NCBI GenBank assembly: GCA_028826165.1
Contig: JAPDFW010000103.1
Coordinates: 262,501-326,500 of the forward strand
Direction of reading: 5' to 3'
Length of the DNA: 64,000 nt
From: Anaeramoeba ignava
Taxonomy: Eukaryota > Metamonada > Anaeramoebidae
The stretch's first letter is position 1; every line of letters starts with the position of its first letter. Position numbers and translations under genes: made by a program. The notes beneath the pieces are model-generated. The model searched no databases, was not told the origin of the DNA, and was given only the letters and a program-made list of their open reading frames with translations. Shown here piece after piece: positions 21,310-33,081 of the stretch.

Positions 21310-21795
21310 TTTTAATTTTAAATTTGATTTTTAATTTTAATTCTAATTCTAATTTTAATTTTAATTCTAATTTTGATTTTAATTTTAATTTAGATTTTAA
21401 TTTTAATTTTAATTTTAATTTAGATTTTAATTTTAATATTAATTTTAATTTTAATTTTAATTTTAATTTTAATTTTAATTTTAATTTTGATTTTAATTTT
21501 AATTTCAATTTTGATTTTGATTTTAATTTTAATTTTGATTTTTGATTTTAATTTTAATTTTAAATTTTGATTTTAATTTTAATATTGATATTAATTTTAA
21601 TTTTGATTTTAATTTTAATTTTAATTTTAATTTTAATTTTAATTTTTGATTTTAATTTTAATTTTAATTTTAATTTAAATTTTAATTTTGATTTTGATTT
21701 TAATTTTGATTTTAATTTTAATTTTAATTTTAATTTTTGATTTTAATTTTGATTTTAATTTTGATTTTGATTTTAATTTTAATTTTAATTCGGAT
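21310..21795. repeat. (AATTTT)n hexamer array between URM1 and the NRK gene
   Basis: About 480 bases of AATTTT with scattered T-to-G changes (giving GATTTT) separate two minus-strand genes. No gene is seen between them; reading frames here are repeat artefacts. Confidence 0.9.
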
Positions 21796-21817
21796 AAAAA
21801 TTATTCCTATTCAAAAA

Positions 21818-22429
21818 TCATTTTTGATCAAGAAAGAATTGTTTGTTAAAACTTCTTTTTTCTTTTCCTGATTTCATTTGAGAAAATAAATCGAAAATAA
21901 GATCTAAGGCTTGTTGCACAACAACAACTTTAGGTAAAGTACCTTCAATTTGATGAATACTTGAATTTTCAATTAAAGGAAGAATAGATTTTTTTCTATA
22001 AGATTCATATTCAGGCCAAAGAAAAAGATGAAAATAAACTTCAGGAACAGTAGTTGTTGACATTCTTCGATTATACATTATATCTTCTGAAATTTCTATC
22101 CAAATTTTAATATCAAAAATTGAATTTAATTCTTCTAATGCAAATAAAAGAAATCCTTCAATAATTAAAATATGCTGCTTTTTTTCTTTCAAATGTATCA
22201 TAACTTGTCGAATTTGTTCCTTCATTTCATCCCATAAAATTGCACCTGGATTTTCCCAATTTCCTTTGTGTTGAAATATCCATTTTCTATCGAAGAAATA
22301 ATCTTGATGAAATGCTTGAGTATTAAAAATCATCTCTAATTTTTTGGCTAATTCTCCTTTTCCACTTCTACTTGCTCCTGAGATTCCAATAACTAAAATG
22401 TCATCATCTTCAAAATCAGGTTTAATATC
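21818..22429 (-). CDS. Nicotinamide riboside kinase, first exon not found (203 aa visible)
   Basis: The large minus-strand exon holds 'ILVIGISGASRSGKGEL' (P-loop), 'HQDYFF', 'ILIIEGFLLF', an arginine pair ('YNRRMST') and 'LWPEYESYRK', in the order seen in eukaryotic NRK1. These enzymes phosphorylate nicotinamide riboside in an NAD salvage route. An acceptor AG precedes 22429. No in-frame ATG lies before the P-loop, so a short first exon must lie upstream, inside or beyond the satellite at 22440-26630, where I cannot identify it. The P-loop has Gly where NRKs usually have Thr after GK. An ATG just after the P-loop is too late to be the real start. Confidence 0.8.
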   Translation of the reverse strand, partial: DIKPDFEDDDILVIGISGASRSGKGELAKKLEMIFNTQAFHQDYFFDRKWIFQHKGNWENPGAILWDEMKEQIRQVMIHLKEKKQHILIIEGFLLFALEELNSIFDIKIWIEISEDIMYNRRMSTTTVPEVYFHLFLWPEYESYRKKSILPLIENSSIHQIEGTLPKVVVVQQALDLIFDLFSQMKSGKEKRSFNKQFFLDQK

Positions 22430-22439
22430 CTTATTTTTG

Positions 22440-25400
22440 AATTAAATATTGAATTGAATTGAATTGAATATTGAATTAAATATTGAATTGAATATTGAAT
22501 TAAATATTGGATTGAATATTGAATATTAAATTGAATATTGAATTGAATACTAAATATTGAATTGAATATTGAATTAAATATTGAATTGAATATTGAATTG
22601 AATATTGAATTGAATTGAATATTAAATATTGAATTGAATTAAATTAAATATTAAATTGAATATTGAATTGAATATTGAATATTGAATTAAATATTAAATA
22701 TTGAATTGAATTGAATTAAATATTGAATTGAATATTGAATTAAATATTGAATATTAAATTGAATTAAATATTGAATTGAATTAAATTGAATTAAATATTG
22801 AATTGAATTGAATATTGAATTAAATATTGAATTGAATTGAATATTATTGAATTGAATTGAATTGAATTAAATATTGAGTATTAAATATTGAATATTAAAT
22901 TGAATTAAATATTGAATTGAATTAAATTGAATTAAATATTGAATTGAATTAAATTGAATTGAATATTAAATATTGAATTAAATATTGAATTGAATGGATA
23001 TTGAATTGAATATTGAATTGAATATTGAATTGAATATTGAATTGAATATTAAATTAAATATTGAATATTGAATTGAATTGAATTGAATATTAAATTGAAT
23101 TAAATATTGAATTGAATTAAATTGAATATTGAATTGAATTGAATATTAAATATTGAATCGAATTAAATATTAAATTGAATATTGAATTCAATTTAATTAA
23201 ATATTGAATGGATATTGAATTGAATATTAAATTAAAATATTGAATTAAATATTTGAATATTGAATATTGAATTGAATAAATATTGAATTAAATATTGAAT
23301 TAAATATTGAAGTAAATATTGAATGAATATTGAAAATTTGAATCAAATTGGAATTCAAATATTGAATTGGAAATTGAATATCGAATTGAATATCGAATCG
23401 AATCGAATGAAGTGAATATTGGAATAATAAAATCAAATATTGAATCAAAAAATCATTGAATATTGAATATTGAATTGAATTAAATATTGAATTAAATATT
23501 AAATTAAATATTAAATTGAATATTAAATATTGAATTAAATATTAAATTGAATATTAAATATTGAATTGGATTGAATATCGAATTGAATATTGAATTGAAT
23601 ATTGAATTGAATTGAATTGAATATTGAATTAAATATTGAATTGAATATTGAATTGAATTGAATTGAATTGAATTGAATATTGAATTAAATATTGAATTGA
23701 ATTGAATTGAATATTGAATTGAATATTGAATTAAATATTAAATATTGAATTGAATTTGAAATGGAATATTGAATGAATATTGAATTGAATATTGAATCGA
23801 ATCAAATATTGAATTGAATTCAAATATTGAATCGAATGAATTGGAATCGAATACAAATCGAATATTTAAAATAAAATATTAAATTGAATATTAAAATTGA
23901 ATATTAAATTGAATATTGTATATTAAATTGAATATTAAATATTAAATATTGAATTAAATATTGAATATTGAAATTGAATTTGAATATTGAATTAAATATT
24001 AAATATTGAATTGAATTAAATATTGAATTAAATATTAAATTGAATATTATTGAATTGAATTAAATTGAATTAAATATTGAATATTGAATATTAAATATTG
24101 AATTGAATTAAATATTGAATTCAAATATTGCCAAATATTGAATGAATATTAAATCTTGGTGAATATTAAATATTGAATATTAAATGGGTGAATATTAAAT
24201 ATTAAATATTGAATATTGTATATTGAATTGAATTAAATATTAAATTAAATTGAATCGAATTGAATATTGAATTGAATTGAATTAAATTGAATTGAATTAA
24301 ATATTGAATTGAATATTAAATTAAATATTGAATTAAATATTGAATTGAATATTAAATATTAAATTGAATATTAAATATTGAATTAAATTAAAAATTGATT
24401 GAATATTGAATATTAAATTGAATTGAATATTGAATACTAAATATTGGATTGAATACGAATATTAAATTGAATTGAATTGAATACCAAATATTGAATTGAA
24501 TATTCTAAATATTGAATTGAATATTGAATATTGAATATTGAATATTGAATTGAATTGAATTGAATATTAAATATTGAATTAAATATTAAATTGAATATTG
24601 TATATTAAATTGAATATTGAATTGAATTGAATTAAATTGAATTGAATTGAATTAAATATTGAATTAAATATTGAATTAAATATTGAATTAAATATTGAAT
24701 TGAATATTAAATATTAAATTGAATATTAAATATTAAATTAAATTAAATATTGGATTGAATATTGAATATTAAATTGAATTGAATATTGAATACTAAATAT
24801 TGAATTGAATATTGAATTGAATTGAATTGAATATTAAATATTGAATTAAATATTAAATTGAATATTGTATATAAATTGAATATTGAATATTGAATATTGA
24901 ATTAAATTCGAATTGAATATTGATTAAATATTGAATTAAATATTGAATTAAATATTGAATTGAATATTGAATTGAATATTGAATTAAATAATTGAATTGA
25001 ATTAAATTGAATATTGAATTGAATATTAAATTGAATTGAATATTGAATTAAATATTGAATTAAATATTGAATTTAAATATTGAATTAAATATTGAATTTA
25101 AATATTAAAATATTGAATTCAAATATTGAATTCAAATATTGATTTTAATATTGAATTAAAATTGAATTAAATATTAAATATTGGAATACTGGAAAATACC
25201 AAATATTAAATTGAATCGAATTGAATCAAATATTGAATATGGAATTGAATATTAAATTAAATATTGGAATTAAATTTTAAATTGAATTGAATTGAATTGA
25301 ATTGAATATTAAATATTGAATTGAATTATAAATAAAAATTTAAAATATTAAAATATTAAAAATTGAATTGAATATTAGTAAATATTGAATTGAATAAAAA

Positions 25401-26632
25401 TATTGAATGAAATATTGAATCGAATATTGAATTGAATTAAATATTGAATATTTGGTAAAATTGGTTAAATTAAATATTAATTAAATGAATTAAATATTGA
25501 ATTGAATTAAATATTGAATAAATTGGGAAATGAATATTAAATTGAATTAAATATTGAATTGAATTGAATTGAAAAATATTGAATTAAAAGATTGAATTGA
25601 ATAATGAATTGAATTGAATAAAAATATGAATTGGTGAAAAATATTGGGTAAATATTAAATGAATATTGAAATCGAATTAAATATTGAATTAAATATTGAA
25701 TTAAAATGAAATTGAATCGAATATTGAATATTGAAATTGAATATTGGAATTGAATATTGAATTGAATTCGAAATAAAATTGGTGAATATTGAATTCGAAT
25801 GAATTGAAATATCGAATACGAATTGAATTGGAATATTGAATTGAATTGAATTAAATATTGAATTAAATATTGAATAAATATTGAAATTAAATATTGAATA
25901 CCTGAATATCGGAATTGAATATTGAATTGAATATTGAAATTGAATATTAAATCGAAATTAAATATTGGATTGAATTGAATATTGAATTAAATCGAATATT
26001 GAATTGAATCGAATAAAATTGATGGGAATATTGAATTGAATATTGGAATATTGAATTAAAATTGAATATTGAATCGAATATTAAATTGAATTGAATATTG
26101 ACCGAATTGAATTGGGTGAATATTGAATTGAATATTGTATTGGTGAATATTGAATATTGGATTGAATATTGAATTGAATTGAATATTGAAATTGAATTGA
26201 ATATTGGATTGAATATTGAATTGAATTAAATATTGAATTAAATATTGAATTAAATATTGAATTAAATATTAAATATTAAAATTGAATATTAAATATTGAA
26301 TTAAATATTGAATTAAATATTGAATTAAATATTGAATTGAATTGGAATATTGAATTAAATATTGAATTAAATTGAATATTGAATATTGAATATTGAATTG
26401 AATATTGAATTAAATATTGAATTAAATATTGAATATTGAATATTGAATTAAAATATTGTATATTAAATATTGAATTGAATTGAATTGAATATTAAATATT
26501 GAATTAAATATTGAATTGAATATTGAATATTAAATTAAATATTGAATTGAATATTAAATTGAATATTGAATATTGAATATTGAATATTGAATATTGAATT
26601 GAATTGAATTAAATATTAAATATTGAATTGAA
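22440..26632. repeat. 4.2 kb AT satellite built from 5-base units (GAATT, AAATT, GAATA)
   Basis: The whole stretch is a mix of pentamers such as TTGAA, TTAAA and TATTG in changing order. Between about 25080 and 26130 the pattern becomes irregular, with GG, CC and CG insertions unlike the rest; this may be assembly noise or an older part of the array. It lies between the visible NRK exon and the PARG-like gene. No coding exon is recognisable. A reverse-oriented relative fills the intron at 42709-43952. Confidence 0.9.
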
Positions 26633-28199
26633 TTATTTGTAAATTGAAATATTTTTAAATTGACAAACTTTCACTCTTTCTTCATAATAATTTTTCACAA
26701 AATCTCTTTCTTCAAGTTCAATTTTTTCATAAGTTTGAAATGATTTTGCAGATAAATGAGTAGTAAAAGGAAATGAAAAAAAAGATCCCATTCTTTCAGG
26801 AAAAGAAAACCAAATTTTTTGAAAATAATTTTGAATTTTTGTTTTTTCAAAAATTGATTTGAATGTTAAAGCAATTGATTGAGCAGGTTTTTGAGAAGTA
26901 TGATCAAAAGGATAAATAATAGAATTATGCTTATTTTCAACAGCAACTTTCAAAGCTAAAAGTAATTGTTTTTCATAATTTTTTTGTTGTTTTGGATCTT
27001 TTTTTTTGTTTGTTTATTTTTCCAAAAAATTTTTCCGATTTTAAAATTTTTTTTTCCGATTTTGAATTCTAAATTTTTTATATTTTAAATTTTTACCAAA
27101 TTTCAAAATGCAAACACAAGAAAAATATTCTGGTTTATCAAGAAATGGAAAACCTTGTAATTCTGAACCTCGAATTAACATAACTTTTGGAAAATATATA
27201 ACTGAATTTTTTTTATTAGGAAATTTCAATTTTCTTGAAGGTTCATATTTAAATGGATCAGAAAATAATAAATATAAACTTGATTGACAAAGAATTATTG
27301 CTAAAATTTTAATTTTAAATTTAAATTTAAATTTAAATTTAATTTTAATTTTAATTTTAATTTTGATTTTAATTTTAATTTTGATTTTAATTTTGATTTT
27401 GATTTTAATTTTAATTTTGATTTTGATTTTAATTTTGATTTTAATTTTAATTTACAAAATTGATTTTGAACACTGCAAATAGTTTTTTCACTAAAAAAAA
27501 ATTATATAAAAAAGAAGAAGATTAATTCCAAAAAATAAAAATAAAAATAAAAATAAATAATTCAATTTACTTTAATTTTTCAAAAGGAATTTCTAGAAAA
27601 AGAATTGGATTTAAATCTGTTTGTTTTTTCATATAATTAAGATTTTCTAAAGTATCACCAAGAGAATTATGAATTAAAACTTCATTTTTATTATTTGGAT
27701 TATTTTCGAAAGTAAAATGATGATTTTGAGTATAAATTTGAGTTGATAAAATTTCTTCTTGAAGTTCCGCTTTTGAAATTTCTCTTTTTTGCTTATTTTT
27801 ACAATGATAATAACCTTGTAAAAATGATTGAAATGTAAAACTCATTGCAATTTTAAGGAGTTTTGAGTTATTATTTTTAACATTTTGATATCTAATTGAA
27901 AATTTAAGCCATTGTTCATGATTAAAAATATATTCAATAAATGGTTTTAATTCTTCTTTTTCAATTTGATTTTCAATTTGATTTTCTTTTTCAATTTGAT
28001 TTTCTTTTTCAATTTGATTTTCTTTTTCTTTTTCTTTTTCAAGTTGTCTTTCAATTTTAATTTGTTTTTCAAGTTGTCTTTGTTGTTCAGTTCCAACTTC
28101 TTTATCATAAATTAAATCTGGTGGAAATTTGTTTTGTTCCTTTTCTAAATTTGGATTCAGTTCAAAGAATTGGTTAAATAAATTTTTTTCTTTTGACAT
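26633..28199 (-). CDS. Macro-like / microbial-type PARG-related protein (410 aa)
   Basis: Four exons on the minus strand: 28199-27571, 27490-27456, 27300-27097 and 26997-26633, with frame closing throughout. A charged Gln/Glu-rich start is followed by a region whose landmarks resemble the TIGR02452-type (bacterial PARG-like) macro fold: 'ILFLEIPFE', 'LCQSSLYLLF', 'VIYFPKVMLIRG', 'FSCVCILKFG' and 'LLALKVAVENKHNSIIYPF'. That family removes ADP-ribose and depends on a GGG loop followed by QEE. Here neither is recognisable; the equivalent stretch reads 'NEKTICSVQNQF'. If the assignment is right, the protein is probably catalytically inactive or very divergent. Assigned by pattern only. Confidence 0.5.
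27310..27455. repeat. (TTTTAA)n intronic hexamer array
   Basis: Short hexamer array filling the second intron of the PARG-like gene. Confidence 0.85.
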
Positions 28200-28311
28200 T
28201 TAAAAAAAAAAAAGGAAAAAAATGAATTTAAAAAAAAAAGAAAAACAAAAAATTTTATTCAAAAAATTAAAATTAAAATTAAAATTAATACAAAAATTAA
28301 AATTTGGAAAT

Positions 28312-30331
28312 TTAATTTGAATTTGGATTCATTGCAATTTCTTGATTTGATTTTATTGATTTTGTTTCTGGTTTTTTATTCGAAACTGTAAAAACTTCAC
28401 GTTCTAATTTTTCTCTTTTTGGAATATTTTGTTTATTTAAATCAAATGAATTTATTTTCTCTTCTCCATTAGAAAAAGATTGTAATTGTGATTCAAATTC
28501 AACTTCAACTTCAACTTCAGATTCAGAAACTGTTTCTGGTTGAAATTGAACTCTTTTTTGAAAATATTCATCATCAAGTGAAACTTCTTGTCGATATCCA
28601 ATTAGTAAATAATTCAATGCTTTAAACCATTTATCTCGATTTATTTTAGTTAAACAAGAAATGAAAAATATTCTTGTTGGTGTAAAAATTTGAAGGAATT
28701 TTTCTTCTAACACTTTTTTTATATTTTAATTTTGGATATAATTTATAATTTTATTTATAATTTAATTTATAATTTAATTTATAATTTAATTTATAATTTT
28801 ATTTATATTTTTATTTATAATTTTGAATTTTAATTTTGATTTAATTTATAATTTAATTTATAATTTAATTTTGAATTTAAATTTATAATTTAAATTTATA
28901 ATTTAAATTTATAATTTATTTATAATTTAATTTATAATTTAATTTATAATTTAATTTTGAATTTAATTTATAATTTTATTTATAATTTTATTTATAAATT
29001 AATTTATAATTTTATTTATAATTTAATTTATAATTTTATTTATATTTTTATTTATAATTTAATTTATAATTTTATTTATAATTTTATTTATAATTTTATT
29101 TTTAATTTTATTTATAATTTTATTTATAATTTTATTTATAATTTTAATTTATAATTTTAATTTATAATTTAATTTATAATTTTATTTTATAATTTTATTT
29201 TATTTAATTTATAATTTTAATTTATAATTTAATTTTAATTTTTATTTATAATTTATTTTGAAATTTTGTTATGATTTAATTTAAAATTTGATTTATAATT
29301 TTATTTTTCAATTTTATTTAAAAATTTTATTTATTTTTTATTTTCTTTTTTTATAATTTATTTTATAATTTAATTTAAATTTAATTTATAAAAAAATTTA
29401 TCTTTTTCTTTATAATTTTATTTAAATTTTATTTATAAAAATTTCAATTTATAATTTTCATTTATAATTTTTTTATTTATTTTTATTTATTTATTTATTA
29501 ATTTTATTTATTTTTTTATTTTAATTTATTTAGAAAAGAAAATGAAAAATAAAATTTTTCAAATTGAAAAATTTTTAACAAAAATTTTAAAAATAATTAA
29601 AAATTTTCGAAATTTTTAAAAATAATTTAAAAAATAATTAAAAATTTATAAAGAATTTTTATTTTATTTTTGTTTTTATTTTTAATTTTATTTATAATTT
29701 TTATTTAAATTTTTATTTACAATTTAAATTTATAATTTTATTTAAAATTTAAAACAATTTTAATTCAAAATTTAATTTATAATTTTATTTATAATTTTAT
29801 TTAAAATTTTTTTATAATTTAAATTTATAATTCAAATTTATAATTCAATTTATAATTTTTATTTATAATTTAATTTATAATTTTAATTTATAATTCCATT
29901 TTTTTTATTGCAAAAATTTGATATTTTTCTTTTATAATTTTATTTATAATTTTATTTATAATTTTGTTTATAATTTAATTTATAATTTTATTTATAATTT
30001 TATTTATAATTTTATTTATAATTTAATTTATAATTTTAATTTATAATTTAATTTATAATTTAATTTATAATTTAAATTTGAAAATTGGTATTTGAAATGG
30101 AAATTCGTTTTGAATGTGTTCTGTTTAAAATTATTTACTGCTTATTTTTTCAATATCTGATAAAAAAATTATTCCTCTTGGTTTTTCATTTTCTTTTTTA
30201 GAATATTTAATACAAAATTGATTTGCAACAAAATATCTTTTTCTAAATGATTGAACAATTAAACCTTTTTTCAATAAAAAACCTTCAATATAAATTTTTT
30301 CACCAATTTCAATTCCAATTTCAATTTCCAT
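28312..30331 (-). CDS. Small PH-domain protein (197 aa)
   Basis: Two exons (30331-30139 and 28712-28312) are separated by a 1.4 kb repeat-filled intron that cuts through one pleckstrin-homology domain. The first half is 'YIEGFLLKKG', 'SFRKRYFVANQFCIKY', 'IIFLSDIEKIS'. The second half is 'FLQIFTPTRIFFISC' and 'NRDKWFKALNYLL', with the invariant PH tryptophan in the last helix. The tail is acidic and Ser/Glu-rich. PH domains bind phosphoinositides or partner proteins; nothing more specific is visible. Confidence 0.8.
28740..30080. repeat. Intronic TTTATAATTTTA/TTTATAATTTAA array
   Basis: Same 12-base repeat type as the V-ATPase E intron, but here regular only near the ends; the middle (29200-29900) has decayed. 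Confidence 0.85.
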
Positions 30332-30557
30332 TTATTTATTTAAAAAAGAAAAGAAAAATGAAAAAAAATGAAAAATTTTCAAATGAAAAAAAAATTTAAC
30401 AAAAAATATAAAAAGAAAAAAATAAATAAAAAATTTTCGAATGAAAAGAAAAAATAACAAAAAAAATAATTAAAAAATATAAAAAGAAAAAAAAAAGAAA
30501 ATCATTTTTTTATTTTTTGTTTTTATTTTTTGTTATTAAATTATTATTATAAAAAAA

Positions 30558-31163
30558 ATGTCAAATTTTGAAACAATTAAATGTGTTGTAATTGGAGATG
30601 AAAAAGTAGGCAAAACAAGTTTAATAATCAAAAGTTCAAGAAAACAATTTCAACCAGAATATATTCCAAAAAAAGCAGATAATTATTCATTATTAACAAA
30701 ATTCAATTCTAAAACAATTCAAATTGGATTTTGGGACACAATTTCAAATGATGAATCTAATAGACTTCGTCCACTTTCTTATGCAAAAACTGATATTTTT
30801 CTTGTTTGTTTTTCTTTGTCATCAAGATCTTCTTTTGAAAATGTTGAATCAAAATGGATTCCAGAAATTAAACTTTATTCTCCTAATGTTCCTTTTATTC
30901 TTGTTGGTACAAAAAAGGATTTGAGAGCAAATCATAATTTTATCCAAAACTTGAAAAATAAAAATCAATTGATTTCTTCAAAACAAGCTAGAAAACTTGC
31001 TAAAAAATTGGATGCTTTTCAATATATTGAAGTTTCTGTTTTGTCTCATCAAAATATTTCAAAAGTTGTTGATGAAACTATTCGTTCTGTTCTTTATCCT
31101 GAATCAAAGAAAAAGAAATCTTTGAGAAAATTAAATGATGAAAAGAAATGTTCAATTTTATAA
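30558..31163 (+). CDS. Aberrant Rho-family GTPase with CaaX end (201 aa)
   Basis: Intronless. Rho-type landmarks are in order: 'CVVIGDEKVGKTSL' (G1), 'YIPKKADNYS' (switch I), 'FWDTISNDESNRLRPLSY' (G3/switch II), 'VPFILVGTKKDLR' (G4) and a basic tail ending CSIL, a CaaX box for prenylation. Key catalytic positions differ from Rac/Rho: the residue equal to Gly12 is Glu, the Mg-binding Thr35 of switch I is Lys, and the Ala-Gly-Gln after DT (positions 59-61) is Ile-Ser-Asn. Such changes would be expected to abolish normal GTP hydrolysis and perhaps Mg binding, so it may be a constitutively active or pseudo-GTPase. Confidence 0.88.
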   Translation: MSNFETIKCVVIGDEKVGKTSLIIKSSRKQFQPEYIPKKADNYSLLTKFNSKTIQIGFWDTISNDESNRLRPLSYAKTDIFLVCFSLSSRSSFENVESKWIPEIKLYSPNVPFILVGTKKDLRANHNFIQNLKNKNQLISSKQARKLAKKLDAFQYIEVSVLSHQNISKVVDETIRSVLYPESKKKKSLRKLNDEKKCSIL

Positions 31164-31249
31164 AAAAACAATTCAAGAAATTAAATTTTTGTTTTTATTT
31201 TGTTTTTATTAAAATTTTTAAAAATAAAACTGTAATTTACACTTAAACT

Positions 31250-33081
31250 TAAACTTTTCATTTTTATTTCAAAATTTAAATCAATAATATTAAATACTTA
31301 GATTGAAAATTAATTATATTTTATATATTTTATTAATATTTCTTTATTTAAAATAATATAAAATAATTACCAATAATTTAATAAAATTAATAAAATATTT
31401 TAATTAATTTATTCCAAAAATGAAATAAAGAATATTAAATACTTAGATTTAAAATTAATTATATTTTATATATTTTATTAACATTTCTTTATTTAAAATA
31501 ATATAAAATAATTACCAATATTTAAATAAAATTTAATAAAATATTTTAATTAATTTATTTCAAAATTTAAATCAAGAATATTAAATAATTAGATTTAAAA
31601 TTAATTCTATTTTATATATTTTAATTAATATTTCTTTATTTAAAATAATATAAAATTATTCCCAATAATTAAATAAAATTAATAAAATATTTTAATTAAT
31701 TTTATATCAAAATTTAAATCAATATTATTAAATAATTAGATTTGAAAATTAATTATATTTTTATATATTTTTATTAATATTTTTTTATTTAAAATAATTA
31801 AAATTATTACCAATATTTAAATAAAATTAATAAAAATATTTTCATTAATTTATTTCAAAATTTAAATAAAGAATATTAAATACTTAGATTTAAAATTAAT
31901 TCTGTTTTATATATTTAATTAATATTTTTTTTATTTAAAATATATAAAATTTTTACTCCCAATATTTTTAATAAAATTAATAAAATATTTTAATTAATTT
32001 ATAAAAGAAAAATGGAATAAAATAAATATTAAATAATTAAATTTAAATTTAATTTATTTTAATTTATTTTATTAATATATTTTTTATTTAAATTAATATA
32101 AAATAATTACCAATAATTTAATAAAATTAATAAAATATTTTAATTAATTTATTTCAAAAGTGGAATAAAGAATATTAAATAATTAAATTTCAAGTTAATT
32201 CTGTTTATATTTTTATCAACTTTTCTTTATTTTAGAATAATATAAAACTATTCCCAATAATTTAATAAAATTAAAAAGAAAAATATTTTTAATAAAGATA
32301 TTTATTTAATTTTAATAATATTTAATAATAATTTAATTTAGAATTAATTATATTTTAATTTGATATAATATTTTTATTTATTATATTAATATTTTTGATT
32401 ATTTATTATTCCAATTTTAATCCATAATAAAATATATTAAAAAGTGGAATAAATATTTTAATAAAGATAAATAATTAATTTTAATAATATTTAATAATAA
32501 TTTAAATTAGATTTATTTTAATTTAATTTGATATAATATTTTAATTTATTATATTAATATTTTTAATTATTTATTATTCCAATTTTAATTATAATAAAAT
32601 ATATTAAAAATAAAATTAAAAAATTAAAAAATTTTAAATAAATTGAATTTAACATGATTGAATAAGATAAACTTTCTAAAAATAATTTACTAATTATTCT
32701 ATTTTTGATTTTGATTATAATTTATTAATATTTAAATATTAATTAATAATAAATTTTATTTGATTTTTTTTATTTTATTATTTTAATTAATGAATTTAAA
32801 TTTAATTATTATTAATTTCTATTTTCAATTTTTATTTTTATTTATTATATTAAAAATATTCAATTTTTTAAAATTTATTATTTTTTTTTTTTGGATTATT
32901 TTTTATTAATTAAATTTTTAATAAATATTTTAAATTAAAATTAAATTATTTAAAATTAAATTTGTTTCTTATTTATTATTTTAAAGAAATTAATTTGATT
33001 AAAAGTAAATTAAAATTGAATTAAATTTTGAAAAAAAAAATTAAAAAAAAAAAGTTTGATTTTCTTATTATTAATTAATTT
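31250..33081. repeat. AT-rich repeats with a period near 145, second copy of 9222-10309
   Basis: Units with TTTATTTCAAAAWTTAAAT-like starts recur near 31263, 31407, 31555, 31705, 31850, 31998 and 32150, about 145 apart. From about 32640 the sequence follows 9880-10310 closely into the BTB-TLDc copy. No gene seen. Confidence 0.8.

Noticed and set aside
22440-26632. Hidden NRK first exon inside the satellite
   Set aside because: I searched by eye for a minus-strand ATG followed by a donor; the one CAT noted (near 23450) leads to a stop at once, so I do not call an exon.
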